This document shows, piece after piece, positions 1 through 7,986 of a DNA stretch of 64,000 nucleotides (positions are counted from its first letter, which is position 1; every line of letters begins with the position of its first letter). The stretch lies in the NCBI RefSeq assembly GCF_025137375.1, contig NZ_CP073720.1, forward strand, positions 3,310,501-3,374,500, written 5' to 3'. The position numbers and the translations under genes were made by a program. This DNA is from Dactylosporangium fulvum (GTDB lineage: Bacteria > Actinomycetota > Actinomycetes > Mycobacteriales > Micromonosporaceae). A model generated the notes under the pieces. The model did not search any database, had not been told where the DNA came from, and saw nothing but the letters and a program-made list of their open reading frames with translations.

Positions 1-1023
1 GAGCACCGGGGAGTCGAGGACCTGGGTGGGAATCGCGATCCGGCCGGTCACCGGAGCGGGGCGCACGGCGGCGGCCTCGACCCGGTCGACGAACTCGGGA
101 TGGATCGGCGTGCGGCCGGTCCGCGCCAGGACGACGGTGGAAACCTCGGCCTGGCTCGCGGCCAGCCGTATGCGCCGGCCGATGTCGGCGAGCGCGGCCG
201 GATCGGGGCTGACCGTACCGAGCAGCGGCACCTGCAGCACCCGACCGACCCGGGACGCACCGGACAGCTTCGGACGCACGGTCTCGTTCAGCCCGGCCAG
301 GATCAGACCGACGGCGAGGCCGAGGATCGCGGCGATGCCGAGCCGGCCGGGCAGGCCGGTCGGGTCCGGCCGGTCGGGAACCGTCGGGGTCGCGACCACG
401 CTCGCGTGGCCGGCCGCGGCCGCCTCCTCGGCCAGCCTGCCGCGGTCCGCGGACAGCTCAGAGATCAGCCGGTCGATACCGGCCAGCTTGTTCTGCGCGA
501 CCGGGTCCCCCGGGTTGGAATGCGCCTCGGCCGCGATCGGTGCCCGCTTCTCCGTCAGGTCGGTGAGCTGCCTGTCCACGTCCTGGAGCACGTCGGGCAG
601 GGCGCCGACGCGCTGCGCGTCGAGCTGTCCGGTGACCGCGGTGAGGAGCGCCGCCGTGACCTTCTGCGCCAAGTCCCGGTCGCGATCGGTGTAGGCGACG
701 TCGACCAGGGTCGAGCTGCCCAGGCCGGTCACCACGACAGCGCGGATCACCGTGTCGGGGTCACGCGGCAGGTGCGCCTCGTCCAGGGCCCGCTTGGTGA
801 CGTCCCGGCTGGTTGCGATGGCCTGCACCTGGCTGACGATCGCGGCCGCCTCCGCGAGCGACCGGGGGATGGCGGTGGACGCCACGACGCGCCCGTGGGC
901 GGTGTACTCGGCGGGCTGGCGGGCAACGTAGACGGCCATCGCGAGCACCGGCGTGAAGATCGCCAGCAGCAGTACCAACCAGTACCGGTGGAATAGTCGC
1001 GTCGCGACCTCGTTCATTTCCAC
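1..1023 (-). CDS. Wzz-like polysaccharide chain-length/co-polymerase protein (3' end beyond window)
   Basis: Probable inner-membrane chain-length determinant or exopolysaccharide co-polymerase. A membrane segment lies near the N-terminus (about residues 12-32), followed by a long extracytoplasmic part rich in Asp, Gln and Ala, and a second membrane segment (GIAAILGLAVGLILAGL) near residue 230. This two-TM topology is that of Wzz/BY-kinase activator proteins. A further cytoplasmic part resembling the start of a kinase-like domain follows and runs off the window edge. I chose the GTG at 1023 because a GGAGG lies 11 nt upstream; the ATG at 1017 is two codons later. The Wzz call rests on topology and overall character, not on a sharp motif. 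Confidence 0.6.
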   Translation of the reverse strand, partial: MEMNEVATRLFHRYWLVLLLAIFTPVLAMAVYVARQPAEYTAHGRVVASTAIPRSLAEAAAIVSQVQAIATSRDVTKRALDEAHLPRDPDTVIRAVVVTGLGSSTLVDVAYTDRDRDLAQKVTAALLTAVTGQLDAQRVGALPDVLQDVDRQLTDLTEKRAPIAAEAHSNPGDPVAQNKLAGIDRLISELSADRGRLAEEAAAAGHASVVATPTVPDRPDPTGLPGRLGIAAILGLAVGLILAGLNETVRPKLSGASRVGRVLQVPLLGTVSPDPAALADIGRRIRLAASQAEVSTVVLARTGRTPIHPEFVDRVEAAAVRPAPVTGRIAIPTQVLDSPVL

Positions 1024-1153
1024 GCGAGAACGCCCCTCCGTTTCGGGGTGAATCCCCGGTGAACGCCATCTGGCGCCGAGACTAAGACGATCTGTACCGC
1101 GGGTGATCGCGCGCTTGCCGCAGGTTCGTCTACGCCATCTGCGGGAGGGCCGT

Positions 1154-1825
1154 TCAGTGGCCGGAGGCGCGCAACCCGTGACGCAGGGCGACCGCGACCG
1201 ACTCCAGCGTCGAGTGCACCTCGAACTTGGCCAGCAGGTTCTGGGTGTGGGTGCGTACCGTGTTGGTCGACAGGTGCAGGCGGATCGCGATCTCGGCGCG
1301 GCTCAGCCCGTCAACCATGCACTGCAGCACCTCCCGCTCGCGCTTGGTGAGCCGGCCGAGCAGGTCCGGCTGCGTCGCCGTGCTCCGCGCGACCAAGCCC
1401 GGGAGCGCCTGCCCGAGCAGGCTCGGGGACAGCCATGCCTCGCCCTCCGCCACACCGCGAATCACCCGCACCAGATGATCGCCGTCGACGGTTTTCGGCA
1501 GCCACGCCCGGGCACCGTGACGCAGCACGGCGACGACCGCGTCGACCGACTCGACCGCCGTCAGCATCACCACCCGGGTGGTCGGCGCGGTCTCGGCGAC
1601 ATACCTGGCCAGGTCGACCCCGCTGTCGTTGCCGAGCGTCACATCGACCACCGCGACCTGTGGGTGATGGGCAGCCAGGTAGGTACGCGCGGCATCAGCG
1701 GTGAAGGCCACATGAACCGGCCGCAGACCGGACTCGCAGGACAGCCGGGCCTGCAACGCCTCAGCGAAGAGTGTGTGGTCGTCGACCACCAGCACCGAGA
1801 TATCGCGCACCAGAGCACCATGCAC
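1154..1825 (-). CDS. LuxR-family (NarL/FixJ-type) response regulator
   Basis: Two-domain DNA-binding response regulator, 223 aa. The N-terminal receiver has the acidic pair in VLVVDDH, the phosphoacceptor Asp in VAVVDVTLG, the conserved Thr in VVMLTA and the Lys in LPKTV, so it should be phosphorylatable. The C-terminal LuxR helix-turn-helix is clear (LTKREREVLQCMVDGLSRAEIA, then STNTVRTHTQNLLAKF; two separate stretches). No sensor kinase gene is adjacent, so it is an orphan here. It precedes the Wzz-like gene on the same strand by 130 bp and could control polysaccharide synthesis, but that is inference from position only. Confidence 0.9.
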   Translation of the reverse strand: MHGALVRDISVLVVDDHTLFAEALQARLSCESGLRPVHVAFTADAARTYLAAHHPQVAVVDVTLGNDSGVDLARYVAETAPTTRVVMLTAVESVDAVVAVLRHGARAWLPKTVDGDHLVRVIRGVAEGEAWLSPSLLGQALPGLVARSTATQPDLLGRLTKREREVLQCMVDGLSRAEIAIRLHLSTNTVRTHTQNLLAKFEVHSTLESVAVALRHGLRASGH

Positions 1826-2005
1826 CCACTCCGGTGGAAGTAATCCGGCATACGCGTCAGGCGCCCGGGTGAGAAATCCGGATGATCGGCCCGGGTGACC
1901 TCATTCAGGTGAGGGCAATCTACGTCTTTTGCAGCGGGTGCCGGCAGGACGCCACACGCATCATGAGCGAGCCGGATCCGATCAGCTCTCCGCACTGGAG
2001 TCCTC

Positions 2006-3340
2006 ATGTCGCGCGTTCACTGGCTTTCCCGACGCTCCGCCGTCACGGGTGGTCTCTGCGGGATCACCTTCGTCTGCACCGCGCTGGGCGCCAGCCCGGC
2101 CTTCGCCGTCGACCCGTACCTCTACGTCGGCGGTCCAGGCTGCTCCGACGCCGGCCCGGGAACCCAGGCCCAGCCATTCTGCACCATCAAGAAGGCAGCG
2201 ACGGTGGTGGCAGCAGGCCAGACCGTCGTGGTCGCGGACGGCACGTACCCGGAATCGGTCACCGTCGCCGGGAGCGGGACCGCGGACAACCCGATCACCC
2301 TCCGGCCGGCAACCGGCGCGACGGTCACCGTCACCGGCGGCACCAACGGCTTCGTCGTGTCCGGCAAGTCATACGTGACGATCAGCGGATTCAACATCAC
2401 CGACACAACGTCCTACGGCATCTCGGTCAAAAAATCGAACCACATCGTTATTTCCGGCAACACCGTGTCGGACGCGGGAACCCCGGTCAGCGGCGGACTC
2501 GCCGCCGGCATCTATCTCAAGGACACCAGCGCCTCGACCGTCAGCGACAACTTCACGCACCACAACAGCGACCACGGCATCTACCTCGCCAGCGGCACCA
2601 ACACCACCACGGTCAGCGGCAACGAGTCGTCGTGGAACGCCAACCGGTACCGGCGAAACGCCAACGGCATCAACGTGATCGGACCGAACAACACCGTCAT
2701 CGGCAACGTGGCGCACGACAACGAGGACTCGGGTCTGCAGTTCTACACCGGGGCCGACAACTCGTTCGCCACGCTCAACGTCTCGTACAACAACGGCGAT
2801 CACGGCATCGACAACCTGAACGTCACCGGTGGCCGCCTGATCGGCAACACCATCTACCACAACTGCACGAGCGGGATCAACGTCGAGGGCACGTCGGGCA
2901 ACTACGTCGTGGCCAACAACATCGCCGTCGACAACGCGGTGTACCCGGCCTACAACGGCATCTCCTGCAACCGGCGCGCCGGCAACATCGGCATCTTCGA
3001 CTCGGCGCCGGCGACGACGGTCGTCGACAGCAACCTCGTGTACCTGAGCAAGCCGGGGGCCATGTACGTCTTCGGCTCGTCGTTCACCTCGCTGGCGGCG
3101 ATGCGGAGCGCCACCGGCCAGGAGCAGCACGGCCTGCAGGCCGAACCGCTCTTCCGCAACCCGTCCGGCGGTGATCTGCGGCTGGCGGCGGGATCGCCGG
3201 CGATCGACTCGGCAGACTCCGGCGTTTCAGGTGAGCAACCGGTCGACATCGTCGGCACGCCGCGCCGCGACGACCCTGCGGTACCCAACACCGGCATCGG
3301 CCCACGCCCGTACGACGACCGCGGTGCCTACGAGCACTGA
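2006..3340 (+). CDS. Secreted right-handed parallel beta-helix protein
   Basis: Exported 444-aa protein. The N-terminus has an SRRS twin-arginine-like motif, a hydrophobic stretch and an AFA cleavage site, so export is by Tat or Sec. After it comes a DUF1565-like start (YLYVGGPGCSDAGPGTQAQP), then many short repeats of the type ISGN, VSGN and VIGN spaced about 20-25 residues apart, typical of a NosD/pectate-lyase-like beta-helix. Such proteins bind or cleave polysaccharides; no catalytic residues can be assigned, so the substrate is unknown. The start is supported by GGAG 5 nt upstream. The divergent response regulator begins 180 bp away. Confidence 0.85.
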   Translation: MSRVHWLSRRSAVTGGLCGITFVCTALGASPAFAVDPYLYVGGPGCSDAGPGTQAQPFCTIKKAATVVAAGQTVVVADGTYPESVTVAGSGTADNPITLRPATGATVTVTGGTNGFVVSGKSYVTISGFNITDTTSYGISVKKSNHIVISGNTVSDAGTPVSGGLAAGIYLKDTSASTVSDNFTHHNSDHGIYLASGTNTTTVSGNESSWNANRYRRNANGINVIGPNNTVIGNVAHDNEDSGLQFYTGADNSFATLNVSYNNGDHGIDNLNVTGGRLIGNTIYHNCTSGINVEGTSGNYVVANNIAVDNAVYPAYNGISCNRRAGNIGIFDSAPATTVVDSNLVYLSKPGAMYVFGSSFTSLAAMRSATGQEQHGLQAEPLFRNPSGGDLRLAAGSPAIDSADSGVSGEQPVDIVGTPRRDDPAVPNTGIGPRPYDDRGAYEH

Positions 3341-3525
3341 CCCGCGCCGCCGAGCCTGCCGCCGTGCCCGCACGGGTTGTCTCGATCTGGAGCGCCACAG
3401 TCGTCGCCCAGGACCTGCTGTGTACAGAACGGATCAATCGTGAGTCGCTATTTCCGGCATTCCGGGACGGTCACCGCCTGGATGCGGAGTCCTCGTCCCG
3501 CCACGATGGCCGAGCTGGTCGGCTG

Positions 3526-4758
3526 ATGGTGCCCGGGCACCTTCGCTCCCGTGCGCTCGCCACACTGACCGCCGCCGCCCTGCTGCTGGGTGCGTGTTCT
3601 TCCAAGCCCGCACCGAAGCACGCGGGCTCCGGCGACCACACGCCGGAGGCCATGCCCGGGATGAGCATGCCCGGCATGGCCACGTCCCGGCCGCCCGGGA
3701 GTCCGGGCGGGGCCACCGCGCCGGGCGCCGCGCTGCCCGGCATGCCGCCGCTGCTCGACCCGCACGACGTCTACGCCGCGGACCGGCCCGGCGCGCTCGC
3801 CGACGCGGTCAGGAACGACCCCGTCCGGGTATACGTGCCGAATCTCGACAGCGACACCGTCTCCGTCATCGACCCGGTGACGTACAAAGTCATCCAGACG
3901 GTCAAGGTCGGCGACGCACCGCAGCACGTCGTGCCGGCCTGGGACCTGCGCACGCTGTGGGTCAACAACAACGACGGCAACACGCTGACCCCGATCGACC
4001 CGGCGACCGGCGCGTTCGGCACGCCCGTCCCGGTCGAGAACCCGTACAACCTGTACTTCACCCCCGACGGCAAGTTCGCGATGGTCATGGCGGAGCTGCT
4101 GCACCGCATCGACTTCCGGGACCCGCACACGATGGCGATCGTACGATCGGTGCCGGTCAACTGCTCCGGGGTGAACCACGCCGACTTCTCGGCCGACGGC
4201 CGCTACTTCATCGCGACCTGCGAGTTCTCCGGCGACCTGATCAAGGTGGACGTCCAGCGTCAGGAGGTGGTCGGCCAGCTGCACCTGCCACGCGCCGGGG
4301 CGATGCCGCAGGACGTCAAGCTCACCCCGGACGGGCGCACCTGGTACGTCGCCGACATGCACACCTCCGGCGTGTGGATTCTCGACGGGGACGCGTTCAC
4401 CGTGCGGATGTTCCTGCCGACCGGTGCCGGCACGCACGGGCTGTACGTCAGCCGCGACTCGAAGCGCCTCTACATCGCCAACCGGGGCGAGGGTTCGGTG
4501 TCGGTTCTCGACTTCGCCACCGGTACCCTCGTCGCCAAGTGGCAGATCCCCGGCGGCGGCAGCCCGGACATGGGCGGGGTCTCGGCGGACGGCAAGGTCC
4601 TGTGGCTCTCCGGCCGGTACAACGGCGAGGTCTACGCCATCTCCACGGACGACGGGCACCTGCTCGCCCGGATCAAGGTCGGCACCCAGCCGCACGGGCT
4701 GTGCTTCTGGCCGCAGCCCGGTCGGTACTCCCTCGGCCACACCGGCATCCTGCGCTGA
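3526..4758 (+). CDS. YVTN-type beta-propeller lipoprotein with Met-rich linker
   Basis: Surface lipoprotein of 410 aa. A signal peptide ends in a lipobox LLLGAC with Cys24. A linker with the Met-rich repeat MPGMSMPGM and further MPG units follows. The rest is a seven-bladed-type propeller of the YVTN/YncE family: VYVPNLDSDTVSVIDP, LWVNNNDGNTLTPIDP and LYIANRGEGSVSVLD are three recognisable blades. Propellers of this class sit outside the membrane and often bind ligands or electron-transfer partners. The Met-rich stretch resembles copper-binding sequences, so a copper-related role is possible but not shown. The ATG at 3526 puts the signal peptide at the very N-terminus; an upstream in-frame ATG at 3364 would add 54 residues before it and is less likely. 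Confidence 0.8.
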   Translation: MVPGHLRSRALATLTAAALLLGACSSKPAPKHAGSGDHTPEAMPGMSMPGMATSRPPGSPGGATAPGAALPGMPPLLDPHDVYAADRPGALADAVRNDPVRVYVPNLDSDTVSVIDPVTYKVIQTVKVGDAPQHVVPAWDLRTLWVNNNDGNTLTPIDPATGAFGTPVPVENPYNLYFTPDGKFAMVMAELLHRIDFRDPHTMAIVRSVPVNCSGVNHADFSADGRYFIATCEFSGDLIKVDVQRQEVVGQLHLPRAGAMPQDVKLTPDGRTWYVADMHTSGVWILDGDAFTVRMFLPTGAGTHGLYVSRDSKRLYIANRGEGSVSVLDFATGTLVAKWQIPGGGSPDMGGVSADGKVLWLSGRYNGEVYAISTDDGHLLARIKVGTQPHGLCFWPQPGRYSLGHTGILR

Positions 4759-4857
4759 CCACAGCGGCCGCCGAGACGCGGGTGCGTGCTGATCACCTGG
4801 TTGGCCGTGCTTTCCTCGTAGGCTGAACCTCACACGCGACGGACAGGAGACGCTGAG

Positions 4858-5529
4858 GTGGCCGAGACGACGGTGGCCGGGGTGATGGCCGAGCTGGCCG
4901 AGCTCGAGGACCCGAAGGCGCGCGAGGTGAACGAGAAACACGGTGACGATCACGGTGTGAACCTCGGCAAACTGCGCGCGCTCGCGAAGCGGCTGAAGAC
5001 GCAGCAGGAACTTGCGCGCCGGCTCTGGGCGACGGATGACACCGCGGCGAGACTGCTGGCGATCCTGATCAGCCGTCCGAAGGCGTTCGAGCGTGACGAG
5101 TTGGACGGCATGGTGCGTGAGGCGCGTGCCCCCAAGGTGCAGGACTGGCTCGTGAACTACGTGGTGAAGAAGAACCCGCACTCCGAGGAGCTGCGCCTGG
5201 CCTGGTTCGCCGATCCGGATCCGGTGGTGGCGAGCGCCGGCTGGGCGCTGACCACCGAACGCGTGGCCAAGCAGCCCGAGGGCCTCGACCTCGCAGGACT
5301 GCTCGACGTCATCGAGGCGGAGATGAGCGACGCCCCGGATCGCCTGCAGTGGGCGATGAACCACTGCCTGGCTCAGATCGGGATCGAGCACGTCGAGCAC
5401 CGCGCCCGCGCGATCGGCATCGGTGAGCGCTTGGAGGTGCTCAAGGACTACCCGACGTCCCCGGGCTGCACGTCTCCGTTCGCGCCCATCTGGATCACCG
5501 AGATGGTGCGCCGACAGCACGATGCATAG
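4858..5529 (+). CDS. DNA alkylation repair (AlkD-like) HEAT-repeat protein
   Basis: A 223-aa all-helical protein resembling the AlkD/COG4912 family, whose members excise or bind alkylated bases with a HEAT-like repeat scaffold. Repeated helical units are visible (ELARRLWATDDTAARLLAI, EELRLAWFADPDPVVASAGW). The Trp and Asp of WATDD match the family's conserved WxTxxxEAR-like region only partly, so catalytic activity is uncertain. It starts at GTG with GGAG about 8 nt upstream. It is convergent with the MFS gene, with 36 bp between them. Confidence 0.65.
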   Translation: MAETTVAGVMAELAELEDPKAREVNEKHGDDHGVNLGKLRALAKRLKTQQELARRLWATDDTAARLLAILISRPKAFERDELDGMVREARAPKVQDWLVNYVVKKNPHSEELRLAWFADPDPVVASAGWALTTERVAKQPEGLDLAGLLDVIEAEMSDAPDRLQWAMNHCLAQIGIEHVEHRARAIGIGERLEVLKDYPTSPGCTSPFAPIWITEMVRRQHDA

Positions 5530-5565
5530 AACACGCCGCAGCGCCGAGTCCACGGGGCGTCCGCC

Positions 5566-6735
5566 TCACGACCTTCGGGTGGGCGAGCGGCGGGACAGCA
5601 GGCATCCAGTCAACGCGGCGACGAGGCCGGCCAGCCCGGCCGCCGCGAAGCCGCCCGCTGGTGCGGAGAGGTCAACCGCCACCCCGACGAGCGGGGAGCC
5701 GAGCGCGAAACCCGCGCTCTGCGCCGAGGATTGCAGACCTGTCGCCTCACCCCGCACGCTGGCCGGCGCCAGCCGGCTCACCGCGTCGGCCACCGTGGAA
5801 AGGGTCGGCGCGGTGAGAAGCCCGGCGCCGACGACGGCCACGCACAACCAGGGCCAGTCGTGTGCAAGCCCGGCGGGAATCGTCATGAGCCCGAGCAGGC
5901 CGAGCAGCAGCCACGTGGGCAGCGGCCGGGACAGCGCGCCGTAAACCAGCCCACCGGCGACGGACGCCACGCCGAACACGGCTACGACCACGGCGGCCCA
6001 GGACACCTGACCTGCTTCTTCAAGCGTGGCGACGATGGCGAGGTCGACGCCGCTGAGCAGCGTCGTGGTGCCGAACGCCATCATCAGTACGGCAATCATG
6101 CCGGCGCCCAGCCACTCCCGGCGCGGGGGTCGTCCGGCCGCGCCGGCATCCGCCTCGTCCTCGGCACGCACCGGCGGGTTGAGCAAGGCGATCCCGGCTC
6201 CGCCGGCCGCGATCGCGGCACCGACCCCCCACGCCACCACATCGGGGGACATCTTCGCCGCACACAGGATCACCACCGCCGGGCCCACGATGTACGACAG
6301 CTCGCCCTGCACCGATTCCAGCGCGAACGCGGCCCGGCGCTGTCCCGCCGTCGTCATCGCGGCGATCGCCTGCCTGGTCACCGACTGGGCCGGCACCATC
6401 AGCAGACCCGCCACGAAGGCGGCGCCCAGCAGGATCCCGTAGGGCAGGATCGGCACGCTCAGCCAGAACGCGACCTGCAGTACGACAGTGACCAGCAGCA
6501 CGGTACGCAGGCCCCGCCAGTCGATCATGCGGCCAAGCAGCGGCCCGCCCAGCGCCACCCCGGCGGTCAGAGCCGCCGCGACACCACCCGCTGCCGCGTA
6601 GCTCATGTCCAGGCCCAGCACGACATACATCGTCAGCGCCATCACGTCAGCCGTGATCGCGGTACGGGCGAGCAGTGAAACGCCCAGGAGTGATGCCATC
6701 CCTGGCACGGCGAGCACCTGCCGGTATCCGGTCAC
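5566..6735 (-). CDS. MFS transporter
   Basis: A 389-aa polytopic membrane protein with about 12 hydrophobic segments and the MFS loop motif after TM2 (GGPLLGRMIDWRGLRT). The length and the N/C halves joined by a charged loop (ENPPVRAEDEADAG region) fit drug-efflux-like or sugar-efflux-like MFS proteins; the substrate cannot be read. It is divergent from the LysR gene at 6802, with 66 bp between starts, the usual arrangement for a regulator and its target exporter. Confidence 0.85.
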   Translation of the reverse strand: MTGYRQVLAVPGMASLLGVSLLARTAITADVMALTMYVVLGLDMSYAAAGGVAAALTAGVALGGPLLGRMIDWRGLRTVLLVTVVLQVAFWLSVPILPYGILLGAAFVAGLLMVPAQSVTRQAIAAMTTAGQRRAAFALESVQGELSYIVGPAVVILCAAKMSPDVVAWGVGAAIAAGGAGIALLNPPVRAEDEADAGAAGRPPRREWLGAGMIAVLMMAFGTTTLLSGVDLAIVATLEEAGQVSWAAVVVAVFGVASVAGGLVYGALSRPLPTWLLLGLLGLMTIPAGLAHDWPWLCVAVVGAGLLTAPTLSTVADAVSRLAPASVRGEATGLQSSAQSAGFALGSPLVGVAVDLSAPAGGFAAAGLAGLVAALTGCLLSRRSPTRRS

Positions 6736-6801
6736 CTGCGTGACGCTAGATCATCCGTTGTGTCATAGGAACGGCGAATTTGTTGGGAGTCGGCATAATG
6801 A

Positions 6802-7650
6802 ATGCTTATGGCCAGGGATCTTGAGATCGTGTTGCTGCGGTCGTTCGTCACCGCCGTGCGGGCGGGCAGCATCAGCCGCGCCGCGGCCGCGCTCGGACAT
6901 ACCCAGCCCGCGCTCAGCCAGCAGTTGCGCAAGCTCGAGAGCGTTGTCGGCCGTCCGCTGCTGTACCGGTCGTCGTCCGGCGTCTCGCCGACCCGGGCGG
7001 GTGAGGAGCTTCTGCCGTACGCCGAACGCATTCTCTCGCTCTCCGCACAGGCACTCACCGAAACCGGGCGCGCGCTCACCGGCCACTGCGGCGTCGGGTT
7101 GCTCGAAGACCTCGCCGCGTCCCAGCTTCCGCAGGCCCTCGCCGACCTCGCCCGGCTGCACCCCGGCGCGACGCTGGAGGTGCTCAGCGTTTCCAGCGCC
7201 GCGATGCAGGAGGCCTACGACGCAGGCCGCGTCCACCTCGTGCTCGACGAGGTGCCGGACCTTCCCGGGCCGCCGCGCTGGACGGTACGCCGCCCGCTGG
7301 TCTGGGCGATCGGCCAGGGCGTGGACGTGACTGCCGATCCGCTGCCGGTGGTGCTGTTCTCGAACACGTGCGCCTGGCGTACAGCGGTGCTGGAGACGCT
7401 GGAACGTACCGATCGGCGCTGGCGGGTGGCGTTCGAAAGCAACAGCCTGGTCGGTGTGCTCGCCGCGATACGGGCCGGGCTCGGCGTCGCGGCGCTCATG
7501 CCCACGAACCTCGAACCGGTCATGGTCTGCCACGACGCGGACGCCCTGCCCGCCCTGCCGGACGTCGAGTTCGGTCTCGCGCGGCACCCACGGACCGAAG
7601 GCGATCCGCTGATCGATGCCGTGGAGACCGCGCTACGACGCATGATCTGA
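6802..7650 (+). CDS. LysR-family transcriptional regulator
   Basis: A 282-aa LTTR. The N-terminal winged helix is clear (LRSFVTAVRAGSISRAAAAL, then HTQPALSQQLRKLESVVG), followed by a periplasmic-binding-protein-like effector domain ending near residue 280. It probably controls the divergent MFS gene. The start may be the ATG at 6808 rather than 6802. The short intergenic region holds ATAA-N7-TTAT overlapping the start, compatible with a T-N11-A LysR box. The effector is unknown. Confidence 0.88.
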   Translation: MLMARDLEIVLLRSFVTAVRAGSISRAAAALGHTQPALSQQLRKLESVVGRPLLYRSSSGVSPTRAGEELLPYAERILSLSAQALTETGRALTGHCGVGLLEDLAASQLPQALADLARLHPGATLEVLSVSSAAMQEAYDAGRVHLVLDEVPDLPGPPRWTVRRPLVWAIGQGVDVTADPLPVVLFSNTCAWRTAVLETLERTDRRWRVAFESNSLVGVLAAIRAGLGVAALMPTNLEPVMVCHDADALPALPDVEFGLARHPRTEGDPLIDAVETALRRMI

Positions 7651-7651
7651 G

Positions 7652-7843
7652 TTCCGCGGCTGGTCGGGCACGATCGCGTCGTTCAGCGCCACCGCCGAGT
7701 CCACGGAGGTCGTCGTCTTCGCCGACGGCGAGCGCGGCGCCGACGTCTTCGACCGGGACACCGGCGAGCGGCTGTGGCACTGGCCGGGCAAGCGGCTCGC
7801 GTGGCTGTTCGGCTGGAGACTGCCGCCCGGCACCGGCCGTTAG
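7652..7843 (+). pseudogene. C-terminal remnant of an unidentified protein
   Basis: This frame reads as a plausible protein tail of about 63 residues (for example VVVFADGERGADVFDRDTG, then ERLWHWPGKRLAWLFGW) ending at TAG. It has no ATG, GTG or TTG start and is closed by a stop just upstream inside the LysR 3' end. Amino acid composition and codon use look coding. I read it as the left-over 3' end of a gene whose body was deleted when the LysR gene came to lie here. The family is not recognised. Confidence 0.4.
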
Positions 7844-7888
7844 CGAACCCGACCACGGGCCGGGGCTCCGGGGTCACCTTCTCCTCAT

Positions 7889-7941
7889 GATACTTGGACA
7901 TCCTACTATTCCGTCGTAGAGTACATGGACATCCAAGTATC
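7889..7941. promoter_or_regulatory. Inverted repeat (probable operator) upstream of icmF
   Basis: Perfect 10-bp arms GATACTTGGA (7889-7898) and TCCAAGTATC (7932-7941) flank an AT-richer core. The words TTGGACATCC and ATGGACATCC also form a direct repeat inside. It lies 45 bp before the icmF start. The MarR protein encoded just downstream of icmF is the natural candidate ligand, though MarR sites are usually shorter, so two dimers or another regulator are possible. Confidence 0.55.
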
Positions 7942-7986
7942 CGGCCGCGCCGACGGCCGTCCGGGGCAGAAGAATCAGGAGTGGGC

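Noticed and set aside
3448..5553. A 700-residue open frame antisense to the propeller and AlkD-like genes
   Set aside because: The composition is Arg/Gly/Ala-rich and featureless, and the plus strand carries two clear families; it is a GC-rich shadow frame.
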